Shown: in pieces, positions 8,251-15,751 of the stretch
Layout of the letters: each line of letters starts with the position of its first letter
Position numbering within the stretch: position 1 is the first letter of the stretch
Assembly (NCBI RefSeq): GCF_037023735.1
Contig: NZ_CP146069.1
Span: 661,501 to 725,500, forward strand
From: Roseovarius sp. S88
GTDB taxonomy: Bacteria > Pseudomonadota > Alphaproteobacteria > Rhodobacterales > Rhodobacteraceae
Direction of reading: 5' to 3'
DNA length: 64,000 nucleotides
Made by a program: the position numbers and the translations under genes
Notes under the pieces: generated by a model
Database searches by the model: none
Told to the model about the DNA's origin: nothing
What the model saw: the letters and a program-made list of their open reading frames with translations, nothing else

Positions 8251-9059
8251 TTTGAACCTCCCGCAGGCTGCGTTGTCGCACCAGCACTACGATGCCGGTT
8301 CAGAATGCGTCGTTTGGCTTCGGTTGCCACCTCATCACTCATGTTCGAGCGATTTATTTTCAACAGCTCCTCCGCAACACCATGCGGCTGCACATTTTCG
8401 ATGGGAAGGGGAGGTAGCCCTTCGGTCGAGATGCCGTAGCGGTCGAGGAACATCCCAAGCGGGCCAAGCGCTGTGCCGGAACAGGATTCGAGACGCCCGG
8501 CGTCCACGTGCGCTTTGCCCTCCACCAGTTGCGCTGTTTGGGCCACAACATCGTCGAGGCGCGCCGCGTTGGCCCAGATGTTTTGAAAGCTGGTGAAATC
8601 GTCTGTCAGTCGAACACCGCGTAAAAGCTGATAGTATACGCTGCGCTGCCAGGCTTCGGGCGCGCGCGTTGTGTACCAAACATCGATCTTGGTCTTAGGC
8701 CCAAACCGGGTCAGAAGACCATCAACCGCGCGCGCCATCAGAGGGGAGGACGCGGCATAAGTCTCGACACCATATTTGCCCGGAATCAGTCCAGACAGAT
8801 CTTCGCTGGTGATCAGAAGTGGGCGTGTTTCGTCGGCGTTAAGGCCCTGGATAAAGGTATCGAAAGCCTGGCCAAAAGCCGTAAGGTTCAGGGGCTTGGG
8901 TTTGCGCGAGTATTTCCGCGCCGCGCGAATTACATCGGGCATTTCCGTCATCAGCACATAGCGCAGACGCGGCGACATAACCGCGTCATGCGCGGCCAGC
9001 CCGCGTTGCAGGCTGGAGGTGCCCGTCTTGTGAAAGCCCGGATGCAGGATCACGTGCAT
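8247..9059 (-). CDS. Sulfotransferase-like P-loop protein
   Basis: This 270-residue protein begins MHVILHPGFHKTGTSSLQ. That matches the 5'-phosphosulfate-binding loop of PAPS-dependent sulfotransferases, with the KTGTSS core at residues 11-16. The rest is divergent. A possible 3'-phosphate-binding region lies around WYTTRAPEAWQRSV. The substrate cannot be guessed. It sits between rimM (three bases upstream) and trmD (four-base ATGA overlap), so it is co-translated with essential tRNA and ribosome maturation genes, which is not part of the standard operon. Confidence 0.7.
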   Translation of the reverse strand: MHVILHPGFHKTGTSSLQRGLAAHDAVMSPRLRYVLMTEMPDVIRAARKYSRKPKPLNLTAFGQAFDTFIQGLNADETRPLLITSEDLSGLIPGKYGVETYAASSPLMARAVDGLLTRFGPKTKIDVWYTTRAPEAWQRSVYYQLLRGVRLTDDFTSFQNIWANAARLDDVVAQTAQLVEGKAHVDAGRLESCSGTALGPLGMFLDRYGISTEGLPPLPIENVQPHGVAEELLKINRSNMSDEVATEAKRRILNRHRSAGATTQPAGGSK

Positions 9060-9062
9060 GGC

Positions 9063-9569
9063 TCAGAACACCCCATCAGGCGGGTCGGCGATGATGCGGC
9101 CAGTGGTTAGGTCAACGGTGGGCACCGCTTCGAGTGTGAACGGCAAAAGCGCGGGCGCGGGCAGGCCGGGGACCAGGACTTCGAGGATGTCCGACGCGCC
9201 GTGATTGAGCACGGATTTCACCGTGCCCAAAAGCGTGCCGCCGGTATCATAGACCTCCAGCCCGATGAGATCGGCGTGGTAGTATTCATCATCCGGCAGA
9301 TTGGGCAGGCGGGTGCGGTCCACATAAAGCCGCGTGCCTTTGAGCGCCTCGGCCTGTTCCTTGGTGGCGATGCCAGACAGCCGGGCGATGAGCGCGCCCT
9401 TGGTGGTCTGGCCGCTGAGGGTGATGGTAAAGCTTTGTGCCGCATCTTCAGTCGTGACCGCGCCATAGGCGGCCACATCCTCGGGCGTGGCGGTGAACGC
9501 CTTGAGCCGCACCTCACCCCGGACGCCAAAAGCGCCTGCGATGGCAGCGATGCAAATGCGGTCGGTCAT
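9063..9569 (-). CDS. rimM: 16S rRNA processing protein RimM
   Basis: RimM helps mature the 30S head domain and binds S19. The 168-residue form starting at 9569 begins [20 protein letters not shown], the classic RimM N-terminus. The PRC-barrel part follows ([31 protein letters not shown]). An in-frame ATG seven codons earlier is less likely, because the 9569 start has AAGGTGG upstream and its ATG overlaps the TGA of the small gene before it (ATGA), showing coupling. Confidence 0.95.
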   Translation of the reverse strand: MTDRICIAAIAGAFGVRGEVRLKAFTATPEDVAAYGAVTTEDAAQSFTITLSGQTTKGALIARLSGIATKEQAEALKGTRLYVDRTRLPNLPDDEYYHADLIGLEVYDTGGTLLGTVKSVLNHGASDILEVLVPGLPAPALLPFTLEAVPTVDLTTGRIIADPPDGVF

Positions 9570-9712
9570 GATCCACCTTGCGTGATGCAAAGCCCACCCG
9601 CCATGTCGCCCCCAAGCGCATCACAGGCCTGGCTTGTGTTGCTCCGCTCATAAAACACACCCGCCACGAAGGCGAGCATCGTGAAGATCACAAGGCGGAT
9701 GAGGCGAAACAT
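9566..9712 (-). CDS. Small single-pass membrane protein (48 residues), unknown function
   Basis: A complete 48-residue frame starts four bases after the bluB stop and ends in an ATGA overlap with rimM. It begins [20 protein letters not shown], a short basic start followed by one hydrophobic helix, and continues with a small periplasmic tail containing two cysteines (SQACDALGG and GGLCITQ) that could form a disulfide. Gap-free fit between two real genes, with coupling at the 3' junction, supports translation. I do not recognise the family. Confidence 0.68.
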   Translation of the reverse strand: MFRLIRLVIFTMLAFVAGVFYERSNTSQACDALGGDMAGGLCITQGGS

Positions 9713-9715
9713 GTC

Positions 9716-10345
9716 CTAGCGTTCCTCTATGGGCAGGGTGCCGCGGCGGTCTTCCCATCCGGCGCGTTCCAACTCGGGGGATTGGTGATCGGCCTCGGGC
9801 CAGCCGACGCAGAGATAGGCCACCAGCCGCCAGCTTTCCGGGACATCAAGATCGCGCTGCAGCTGTTCGGGATCCAGGATCGACACCCACCCCACACCCA
9901 GGCCCGCCGCGCGCGCAGCAAGCCAGAATTGCGTGATGGCGGCCACCACCGAGTAACGGCGCATCTCTGGCATGGTGCCCGCGCCAAGGCCCTGACCTTT
10001 GTCGGTGGCCTCGTCGCAAAAGACCGCCAGTTGCACCGGGGCCTCTTGCATGCCCGAGAGTTTCAGGCGGCTGTAAAGCTGTGCGCGGTCTCCGGCATAG
10101 CCTTCGAGCGCCTCGGCATTGGCCGCGGTGAAATTTGTCAGCGCCGCCTGCCGGGCCGCCTCGCTTTCAAGACGGACAAGCCGCCATGGCTCGCTCAGCC
10201 CCACGGATGGGGCCAAGAGAAAGGCGTCAAGACAGGCGGACAAAACCGTGGCGTCCACCGGATCGGTGCGGAAGTGGCGCACATCACGCCGCCACCGCAT
10301 CAATTCCGACAGCTCAGACTGGAAGTCTTGGGAAAACGTCGACAT
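9716..10345 (-). CDS. bluB: 5,6-dimethylbenzimidazole synthase BluB
   Basis: BluB is a flavin-destroying nitroreductase-fold enzyme that turns reduced FMN and O2 into dimethylbenzimidazole, the lower ligand of B12. It has 209 residues, the normal length. Diagnostic stretches are RRDVRHFRTDPV, LAPSVGLSEPWR, the TMPEMRRYSVVAAI block and GLGVGWVSILDP. These separate BluB from generic nitroreductases. It lies 17 bases after rpsP and four bases before the small membrane gene, inside the translation cluster and away from other cobalamin genes, although a B12-binding protein is encoded at 6.6 kb. Confidence 0.92.
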   Translation of the reverse strand: MSTFSQDFQSELSELMRWRRDVRHFRTDPVDATVLSACLDAFLLAPSVGLSEPWRLVRLESEAARQAALTNFTAANAEALEGYAGDRAQLYSRLKLSGMQEAPVQLAVFCDEATDKGQGLGAGTMPEMRRYSVVAAITQFWLAARAAGLGVGWVSILDPEQLQRDLDVPESWRLVAYLCVGWPEADHQSPELERAGWEDRRGTLPIEER

Positions 10346-10362
10346 TCCAGATCAGGCCAAGA

Positions 10363-10845
10363 TCAGCTTTCCTCGGCTTCCTCGGCGGGCGCTTCTTCGG
10401 CAGGGGCCTCATCCGCGGCGGCCTCTTCGGCAGGCGCTTCCTCGGCAGGGGCCTCTTCTGCGGCGGCTTCTTCGACCGGGGCTTCCTCAGCTGGGGCTTC
10501 TTCTGCAGCTTTGGCTTTCTCGGCCTTCTCCTCGGCGCGGTCCTTTGCTTTCTGGCCGGGCTCGCCCTTGTTGGGGTTGTTGCGTTCTGTCTTTTCTGAA
10601 TGACCAGCCGCTTCGAGGAAGCGCGCGATGCGGTCCGAAGGCTGTGCGCCTTGGTCGAGCCAGTACTGGATGCGTTCCATGTTCATTTTCACGCGCTCTT
10701 CGCTGTCTTTTGGAAGCAGCGGATTATATGTGCCCAGCTTTTCAATGAAGCGACCATCGCGTGGCATGCGGCTGTCAGCTGCCACGATGCGATAGAAGGG
10801 GCGTTTCTTGCTGCCGCCACGGGCAAGTCGGATTTTCATGGCCAT
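10363..10845 (-). CDS. rpsP: 30S ribosomal protein S16 with long acidic Ala/Glu/Pro tail
   Basis: Residues 1-80 are a normal S16 ([20 protein letters not shown], then [14 protein letters not shown]). Residues about 85-160 are an extra low-complexity tail: a Lys/Glu segment followed by imperfect repeats of [13 protein letters not shown]. Bacterial S16 is usually 75-90 residues; acidic extensions are known in some alphaproteobacteria. AAGGAG lies nine bases before the ATG at 10845; a second ATG two codons later is possible. First of the classic S16-RimM-TrmD genes here, with bluB and a small gene inserted after it. Confidence 0.95.
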   Translation of the reverse strand: MAMKIRLARGGSKKRPFYRIVAADSRMPRDGRFIEKLGTYNPLLPKDSEERVKMNMERIQYWLDQGAQPSDRIARFLEAAGHSEKTERNNPNKGEPGQKAKDRAEEKAEKAKAAEEAPAEEAPVEEAAAEEAPAEEAPAEEAAADEAPAEEAPAEEAEES

Positions 10846-10873
10846 TTTAGTGTTCTCCTTGGAATGGCGTGGA

Positions 10874-10892
10874 GGTGGGATGAAATCCCACC
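10874..10892. repeat. Perfect hairpin, REP-like palindrome, between chorismate mutase and rpsP
   Basis: GGTGGGAT and ATCCCACC form an 8-bp stem with a GAA loop, followed by CTACG; an imperfect match extends the stem on the left. It occupies most of the 47-base spacer. I recall similar GTGGGAT...ATCCCAC palindromes being dispersed in Rhodobacteraceae genomes, but only this copy was seen here. It lacks a T-run, so it is not an obvious terminator. Confidence 0.55.
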
Positions 10893-11189
10893 CTACGTTT
10901 GATGTTGTTTGTGGTGCTGAATGACTTCAGCGATGATAAAATTCAGGAATTTCTTGGCGAATTCCGGGTCGAGATCGGCCCGGTTTGCCAAATCTTCAAG
11001 CCGTGCGATCTGCGCCGCTTCGCGGGTGGGATCGGACGGGGGAAGGTCATGTTCGGCCTTGAGCTTGCCCACAGCTTGGGTGTGCTTGAACCGCTCGCCC
11101 AGCGTGTAGACGAGAATGGCATCGAGTCGGTCGATGCTTTCCCGATGCTCCTTGAGAAGGTCTGCGGCACGGTTGCTTGCGTCAGTCAT
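10893..11189 (-). CDS. Chorismate mutase (AroQ type)
   Basis: This 98-residue all-helical protein converts chorismate to prephenate for phenylalanine and tyrosine synthesis. The pattern R-x-x-I-D-x-L-D at residues about 16-23, the [20 protein letters not shown] segment (split here as [11 protein letters not shown] and KLKAEHDLP) and [12 protein letters not shown] are AroQ signatures. The start codon overlaps the stop of the upstream acetyltransferase (ATGA). A REP-like hairpin separates it from rpsP. Confidence 0.9.
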   Translation of the reverse strand: MTDASNRAADLLKEHRESIDRLDAILVYTLGERFKHTQAVGKLKAEHDLPPSDPTREAAQIARLEDLANRADLDPEFAKKFLNFIIAEVIQHHKQHQT

Positions 11190-11695
11190 TTTGCGTACCT
11201 CGAAAGATCGTGCAGGTAGATCAGGTTGTCGGCAGCATGGGATGCGCGCCCAGGCTGCAAAGTTGCTCCTAGTCGTTCGGCCAGCTTCATCGAGGCTAGA
11301 TTGCTTTCGGCGATGTAGCTGACGAGGCGTTCTGGTTTCAGCACGGAGGCGGCCCAGTTTAGGGCTGCGGTTGCAGCCTCGGTTGCTATGCCGCGCCCTT
11401 CGGCGCCGGAATATGTATTCCAGCCAATCTCTATGTCATCATGATGGGCGGGGTGGTGCAAACCGACGGAGCCCACCACGGTATCGTCTTCGATCACCGT
11501 CCACCAGCCAAATCCCTTTAGCGACCAATGCCCAACATCTGCGGCAAACAGCCTCCACGCATCGGCAATGCCTAGCGGCCCGCCAATATAACGGGCAGCG
11601 TCCGAAGCGTAGAATGCGGCAAATATGGCGAAATCGTCTCCGACTGGGCCGCGCAGCACCAGACGTTCGGTCGTGAGTTCAGGAACGTCAGTCAA
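11186..11695 (-). CDS. GNAT N-acetyltransferase, RimJ/RimL type (fourth of four tandem copies in transcription order)
   Basis: This protein has 169 residues if started at the TTG at 11695, which has GAAAGGA seven bases upstream and gives an N-terminus (TDVPELTTERLVLRGP) like its three paralogs. A longer ATG start at 11731 lies inside the upstream gene and has no ribosome site. GNAT motif A is GAEGRGIATEAATAAL and motif B includes LAERLGATL. It overlaps the preceding acetyltransferase by eight bases and the chorismate mutase start by four. Substrate unknown; RimJ/RimL relatives acetylate protein N-termini or small amines. Confidence 0.82.
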   Translation of the reverse strand: MTDVPELTTERLVLRGPVGDDFAIFAAFYASDAARYIGGPLGIADAWRLFAADVGHWSLKGFGWWTVIEDDTVVGSVGLHHPAHHDDIEIGWNTYSGAEGRGIATEAATAALNWAASVLKPERLVSYIAESNLASMKLAERLGATLQPGRASHAADNLIYLHDLSRYAK

Positions 11696-12293
11696 GAGCC
11701 CATCCTTTCGGTTTAAAGAGGGGGTCGGCATAGTGCGCGATCTCAAGCTCGATGCCGTCGAGAATTTGACCGGATGTAAGACGATCAGGGCTTGGGTGGC
11801 GATAGACCGCGTCGGAGCCGTCAATCGTGGGCGCGTCAGGGTCCTTCACACAGCCAAGACGCTCTGCCAGCCGGATGGAATCGAGGTTCTTGGGGTCAAT
11901 GTAGCTGACCGCGCTGTCCCAGCCGCCCTGGGCATAGAGGAAGCCGCGGACCTTGTGGACCGCTTCCAGCGCATAGCCATGCCCGGCCTTGTCGGGCCAG
12001 ATGATCCAGGCAATCTCACGCTCGGGCCATTTGGCCGGAAACCATCCCCCAGCCATGCCCAGCGTTTCGTCTGTGGCACGGTCGTGGATCATCCACATGC
12101 CATAGCCGCGAATTTCCCAATGGCCGATCTCGGCGGCATAGAGCATCCAGGTCTCATAAGCATTGAGCGGACCACCCATGAACCGCGAGCGGTAAGAGGC
12201 AAAGGTGGCCTTGAAATCCGGGTAATCCTCGGATGCAGGGGCGCGCAGGATCAGCCGTTTGGTGTCCAATGTCGGGATATCGCGATGGCCCAT
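11688..12293 (-). CDS. GNAT N-acetyltransferase, RimJ/RimL type (third tandem copy)
   Basis: This 201-residue paralog begins MGHRDIPTLDTKRLILRAP. Its acetyl-CoA loop area reads AWIIWPDKAGHGYALEAV, with GHG in place of the usual GRG. It has LAERLGCV near the C-terminus and a longer C-terminal tail (about 20 residues) than its neighbours. The start at 12293 is one base after the TAA of the preceding copy. Longer upstream starts would run into that gene and are not supported. Substrate unknown. Confidence 0.82.
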   Translation of the reverse strand: MGHRDIPTLDTKRLILRAPASEDYPDFKATFASYRSRFMGGPLNAYETWMLYAAEIGHWEIRGYGMWMIHDRATDETLGMAGGWFPAKWPEREIAWIIWPDKAGHGYALEAVHKVRGFLYAQGGWDSAVSYIDPKNLDSIRLAERLGCVKDPDAPTIDGSDAVYRHPSPDRLTSGQILDGIELEIAHYADPLFKPKGWALD

Positions 12294-12294
12294 C

Positions 12295-12882
12295 TTATGC
12301 CTCCGCCGGATTTGGATGACGGTAGATGAGCGACGGTTCATCATCCTCGGGATAGGAAATGTCGCCCACACATGTCGCGCCAAGGCGTTCTGCCAGGGCA
12401 ATGGACTTGGTGTTTCCGGGCAAGATGTAGCTGTCGAGCACTTGAATGTTCAAGCTGTTCTGCGCATAGGTGCGTGCGGCTTTGGCAGCTTCCGTGGCAT
12501 AGCCCCGGCCTTCCATGTCTTCCAGCATCATATAGCCAAGCTCATGATGTTGATCGCCGGGTTCAAAGCCGATCACCACGAAACCCAGCAACTGTTCCGT
12601 TGCGGTTTCTTCAACAGACCAAATCCCATGTCCGCGTAACAGCCATGTGCCGACCATAGAGGCGAAATCATACCAGGCGTCATCGCGACTGAACGGCCCG
12701 CCCAATCCTTCGCCACGCGCGCTGCAGGCGATTTGGGCGTAGGCGTCGAAATCTGAGAGAACAGGCGCGCGCAATGTGAGACGGTCGGTGTGCAGGCTAG
12801 GCAAATGGGCAGACAAATCCGCCGCCTGCGCCATGGCGACAGGTGTCGAGGGCTTTTCCATGAGCAAGGCTATTTCCGTCAT
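12295..12882 (-). CDS. GNAT N-acetyltransferase, RimJ/RimL type (second tandem copy)
   Basis: This 195-residue protein has an N-terminal extension of about 25 residues before the family start LPSLHTDRLTLRAP. Motif A is GRGYATEAAKAARTYAQ and LAERLGAT follows. The ATG overlaps the TGA of the first copy (ATGA), so the set is translationally coupled. The four copies are clearly related but divergent, which suggests old duplications with different substrates rather than a recent amplification. Confidence 0.85.
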   Translation of the reverse strand: MTEIALLMEKPSTPVAMAQAADLSAHLPSLHTDRLTLRAPVLSDFDAYAQIACSARGEGLGGPFSRDDAWYDFASMVGTWLLRGHGIWSVEETATEQLLGFVVIGFEPGDQHHELGYMMLEDMEGRGYATEAAKAARTYAQNSLNIQVLDSYILPGNTKSIALAERLGATCVGDISYPEDDEPSLIYRHPNPAEA

Positions 12883-13448
12883 GCGTAAGCCTCCGGACTG
12901 CCATCCGCATCCGTCTCAAGCCCAAGCTCTGCCGGGCTGGGGTGACGGTAGAGATGCTCTGCACCCATCTCGACATTGTCATAGGCGCGTTCAAAAGTAG
13001 CCCCGAGCCGCTCGGCCAGAGCAACGGAGCGTTCATTGCCGGGCACGATGTTTGATGTCAGCGTGGTAAACCCAAGATCTTCATAGGCCCACCGCCGCGC
13101 GCGCTCGGCACCCTCAAAGGCGATGCCACGCCCCTCAAACCCGGCATAGACAACCCAGCCGATTTCAGGTTCGGGCCAGCCTTCGGGGTCCCAGATGCCT
13201 GTGATGCCGCAGGGTTCACCGGTTTCTTTCCACTCCATGGTGAAATAACCGTAGCCCTTTAGCGCCCAATGGCCGATGGAGAGCGCAAACCAGCGCCATG
13301 CTTTGGGGCGGTCTTTTTCCGTGCCGAACCCCCAGGAGCGGTCTTTGTCCAACAGGAACGCGGCCAGCGGATCGAAATCTGCAGGTTTGGGGCCGCGCAG
13401 CAAAAGGCGCGGTGTCTCCAAGGTGGGGATGGCGAGGCTCAGGGTCAT
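12879..13448 (-). CDS. GNAT N-acetyltransferase, RimJ/RimL type (first tandem copy)
   Basis: This 189-residue protein begins MTLSLAIPTLETPRLLLRGP. I chose the ATG at 13448 because AAGG lies about seven bases upstream and the N-terminus then matches the paralogs. Motif A is GRGIAFEGAERARRW, followed by LAERLGATFE. It is the first acetyltransferase after ffh. The gap to ffh depends on the ffh frame break: 42 bases with the corrected ffh end, or a short overlap with the uncorrected frame. Confidence 0.84.
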   Translation of the reverse strand: MTLSLAIPTLETPRLLLRGPKPADFDPLAAFLLDKDRSWGFGTEKDRPKAWRWFALSIGHWALKGYGYFTMEWKETGEPCGITGIWDPEGWPEPEIGWVVYAGFEGRGIAFEGAERARRWAYEDLGFTTLTSNIVPGNERSVALAERLGATFERAYDNVEMGAEHLYRHPSPAELGLETDADGSPEAYA

Positions 13449-13461
13449 ACCGTGCCTTGTG

Positions 13462-13484
13462 GGTATTTGAGACAAGAAAGAAGC
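13462..13484 (+). repeat. Short dispersed intergenic motif, copy 1
   Basis: A 23-base sequence beginning GGTATTTGAGACAAGAAA lies between ffh and the first acetyltransferase. It matches 63435-63457 at 22 of 23 positions in the same orientation. Two copies in unrelated intergenic places suggest a dispersed element. Function not evident. Confidence 0.5.
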
Positions 13485-13490
13485 ATCAGG

Positions 13491-15001
13491 TTATTTCTTT
13501 TTGCCAAAGCCCGAGAGGCCGGGGGGAGAGACGCGCCACCGCCCAGACCGGGCAATCCGCCACCGGGCAGCCCCTTGCCCATTTGTTTGGCGGCTTGTTC
13601 CAGTGCCTTGGGGTCCATGCCGGCGGCCACGTCTTCAGGGCTGGGGCCGCCTTTGCCGAACATGCCTTTCATAGCCTGTTTGAGCATGCCGCCTTTGCCC
13701 ATCTTGCCCATTTTCTTCATCATGTCGGACATCTGGCGCTGCATTTTCAGCAGTTTGTTCAACTCGCTGACCTCAAGGCCTGCGCCCGATGCAATGCGTT
13801 TCTTGCGGCTGGCTTGCAGGATTTTGGGGTTGGCGCGTTCTTTCTTGGTCATGGAATTGACCAAGGCAATCTGACGCGCGATGATTTTGTCGTCGATGCC
13901 GGCCTCGGCCATCTGGTTTTTCATTTTGCCCATGCCGGGCATCATCGACATCACGCCTTCCATGCCGCCCATCTTTTGCATTTGCTCCAGCTGCATCTTG
14001 AGGTCGTTCATATTGAACTGCCCCTTGGTGAAGCGCTTCATCATGCGTTCGGCCTGTTCGGCCTCGATGGTCTCTTGCGCCTTTTCCACCAGGCTGACGA
14101 TGTCACCCATGCCAAGGATGCGGCCTGCGATGCGCTCAGGCTCGAAGGTTTCGAGCGCGTCCATCTTTTCGCCAAGGCCAACAAAGCGGATGGGTTTACC
14201 TGTCACGGCGCGCATCGAAAGCGCCGCGCCGCCGCGCCCGTCGCCATCCATCCGGGTCAGGACCACGCCTGAGACGCCGATCTTGTCGTCAAATTCGGTG
14301 GCGACGTTCACCGCGTCCTGACCGGTGAGGCCATCGACCACCAGCAGGGTTTCGCGCGGGTTGGCCACATCGCGCACGGCGGCGGCCTGGGCGATGAGTT
14401 CCTGATCGATATGCAACCGGCCTGCCGTGTCGAGCATGTAGACGTCATAGCCGCCAAGCCCGGCCTGGGTTTTGGCGCGTTTGGCGATGGCGACGGGGTC
14501 TTCGCCTTTGACGATGGGCAGGGTGTCGACACCGATTTGACGGCCCAGAATTTCAAGCTGTTCCATGGCCGCCGGGCGGTTGACGTCGAGCGAGGCCATG
14601 AGCACGCGTTTGCCATCGCGCTCTTTCAGACGTTTGGCCAATTTAGCAGTTGTCGTGGTCTTACCCGAGCCCTGCAGGCCAACCATCAGGATGGGGGCAG
14701 GCGGGTTGTCGATTTTAAGCGCGCCGGGGTCTTCTTCGCCGGTCAGCGTTTCGACCAGCGCATCATGCACGATCTTGACGACCTGCTGACCGGGGGTGAC
14801 CGACTTAGTCACCGCCTGACCAGTGGCCGCCTCCTGGACGCGTTTGATGAAGTCACGCGCGACAGGCAGCGACACATCGGCCTCAAGCAGAGCCACGCGC
14901 ACCTCGCGCAAGGCGGTCTTGACGTCATCTTCTGACAACGCGCCCTGTTTGGTGAGCCGGTCAAAAACGCCAGAGAGACGTTCGGAAAGATTTTCAAACA
15001 T
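13491..15001 (-). CDS. ffh: Signal recognition particle protein Ffh (apparent single-base frame break near 3' end)
   Basis: Ffh is the SRP GTPase that binds 4.5S RNA and targets nascent membrane proteins to FtsY. The N domain is residues 1-90. The G domain starts at the P-loop GLQGSGKTT (108-116), with DTAGRLHID and the GDGRGGAALS region following. The methionine-rich M domain begins near residue 330. The frame as written runs on to 13445, ending in an atypical sequence. If one C is added to the C6 run (13521-13526 on the plus strand), the protein ends GLSGFGKKK at 13491, the expected family ending. I therefore give 13491 as the true end. AAAGGAGG lies upstream of the ATG. Confidence 0.93.
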
Positions 15002-15213
15002 GCCTCGGCCTCCTTTGCCGGTTTCGGGATGTCACCCCTAAGATAGGGGCAACGGTTCAAACGATAAACGCCCCCACGGGCGAAACTCGCTGGTGGGGGG
15101 CGATCCCGGGCAGATGCCCAAGGGACCGGAAGAACAGATGCCTTCCGTGATGTTGAGGGGCGTTTAGGCCTGTGGGGGCATGGAGTCAAGCCTGTCTGAG
15201 CTTGTTAATAGGG
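15002..15213. other. Structured spacer upstream of ffh
   Basis: No gene is seen. Several strong inverted repeats are packed here: CCCCTA/TAGGGG at 15035-15049, CGCCCCCAC pairing with GTGGGGGGCG at 15069-15102 with an inner GCGA/TCGC, GGGCA/TGCCC near 15108-15119 and CGGAAG/CTTCCG near 15127-15146. It must contain the ffh promoter. A small RNA on either strand is possible; a CCGGAAG stretch recalls the SRP RNA tetraloop, but the surrounding bases do not fit. Confidence 0.4.
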
Positions 15214-15750
15214 TCATTCACACATGACTTCAAAGTCAAACACGCGTCCCGGCAGGGTCCACATCGTGTCAGGTGTGTGGACCTGAAACACCTGCCGTCG
15301 GCTCAGTGCGGTCCACCCTTCCGTATCTTTGGGCAAGTCAAAGCTTTCGAGGGATCCGCGTGGCGCAAAGAGTGTGATCAATAGCGGGTCTTCATAGGCG
15401 CTTATTCCGCCAAGGTTGCCGTCGACATTCTTGGCGTCAAACGAGGCGTAGTCGGCAAAATGCGGTGTGCGGACCATGTGCACGGCGCGCACCACGCCGC
15501 TGACGGAACTGCCATCGAGAGCTACGACACGGATCGTACCGGTGGACAGGTAAGACACGGTTTCATTGCCCATGCGCAGGGCGCGGCCTTCGGAATAGGC
15601 AATCTCGCCTTGCAATATAGAGCCTGAGGGCAGTGTGCCGTGATCAGCTTCGGTTTCAATTTGAAACGTGGCAAGACATTCTGCGGCTTGGGCTGTCAGG
15701 GGGCCTGCTGCAAGTAAAGTGGCGGTTAAACCTATCAGAAGGCGCTTCAT
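15214..15750 (-). CDS. Secreted protein of unknown function
   Basis: This 178-residue protein has a clear signal peptide (residues 1-22, ending LTAQAAEC; the first cysteine after it is not in a lipobox). The mature part is beta-rich with no motif I recognise, and has only one other cysteine near the very C-terminus (FEVMCE). It starts one base after the end of the cytochrome-like gene, so the two form an operon. It may be a periplasmic partner of that protein. Both may answer to the divergent GntR regulator. Confidence 0.7.
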   Translation of the reverse strand: MKRLLIGLTATLLAAGPLTAQAAECLATFQIETEADHGTLPSGSILQGEIAYSEGRALRMGNETVSYLSTGTIRVVALDGSSVSGVVRAVHMVRTPHFADYASFDAKNVDGNLGGISAYEDPLLITLFAPRGSLESFDLPKDTEGWTALSRRQVFQVHTPDTMWTLPGRVFDFEVMCE

Positions 15751-15751
15751 C

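Noticed and set aside
9578..10603. Long plus-strand open frame opposite bluB and rpsP
   Set aside because: It is antisense to two well-supported genes; its repetitive Gly/Arg/Ser part is the mirror of the S16 acidic repeats.
13298..14272. Long plus-strand open frame opposite ffh
   Set aside because: It is an antisense shadow with no family resemblance, a common by-product of GC-rich codon use.
15090..15150. 4.5S (SRP) RNA candidate with a CCGGAAG loop
   Set aside because: The conserved bases after the GGAA loop (GGAAGCAGCC-type) are absent and the flanking stem does not pair as in SRP RNA.
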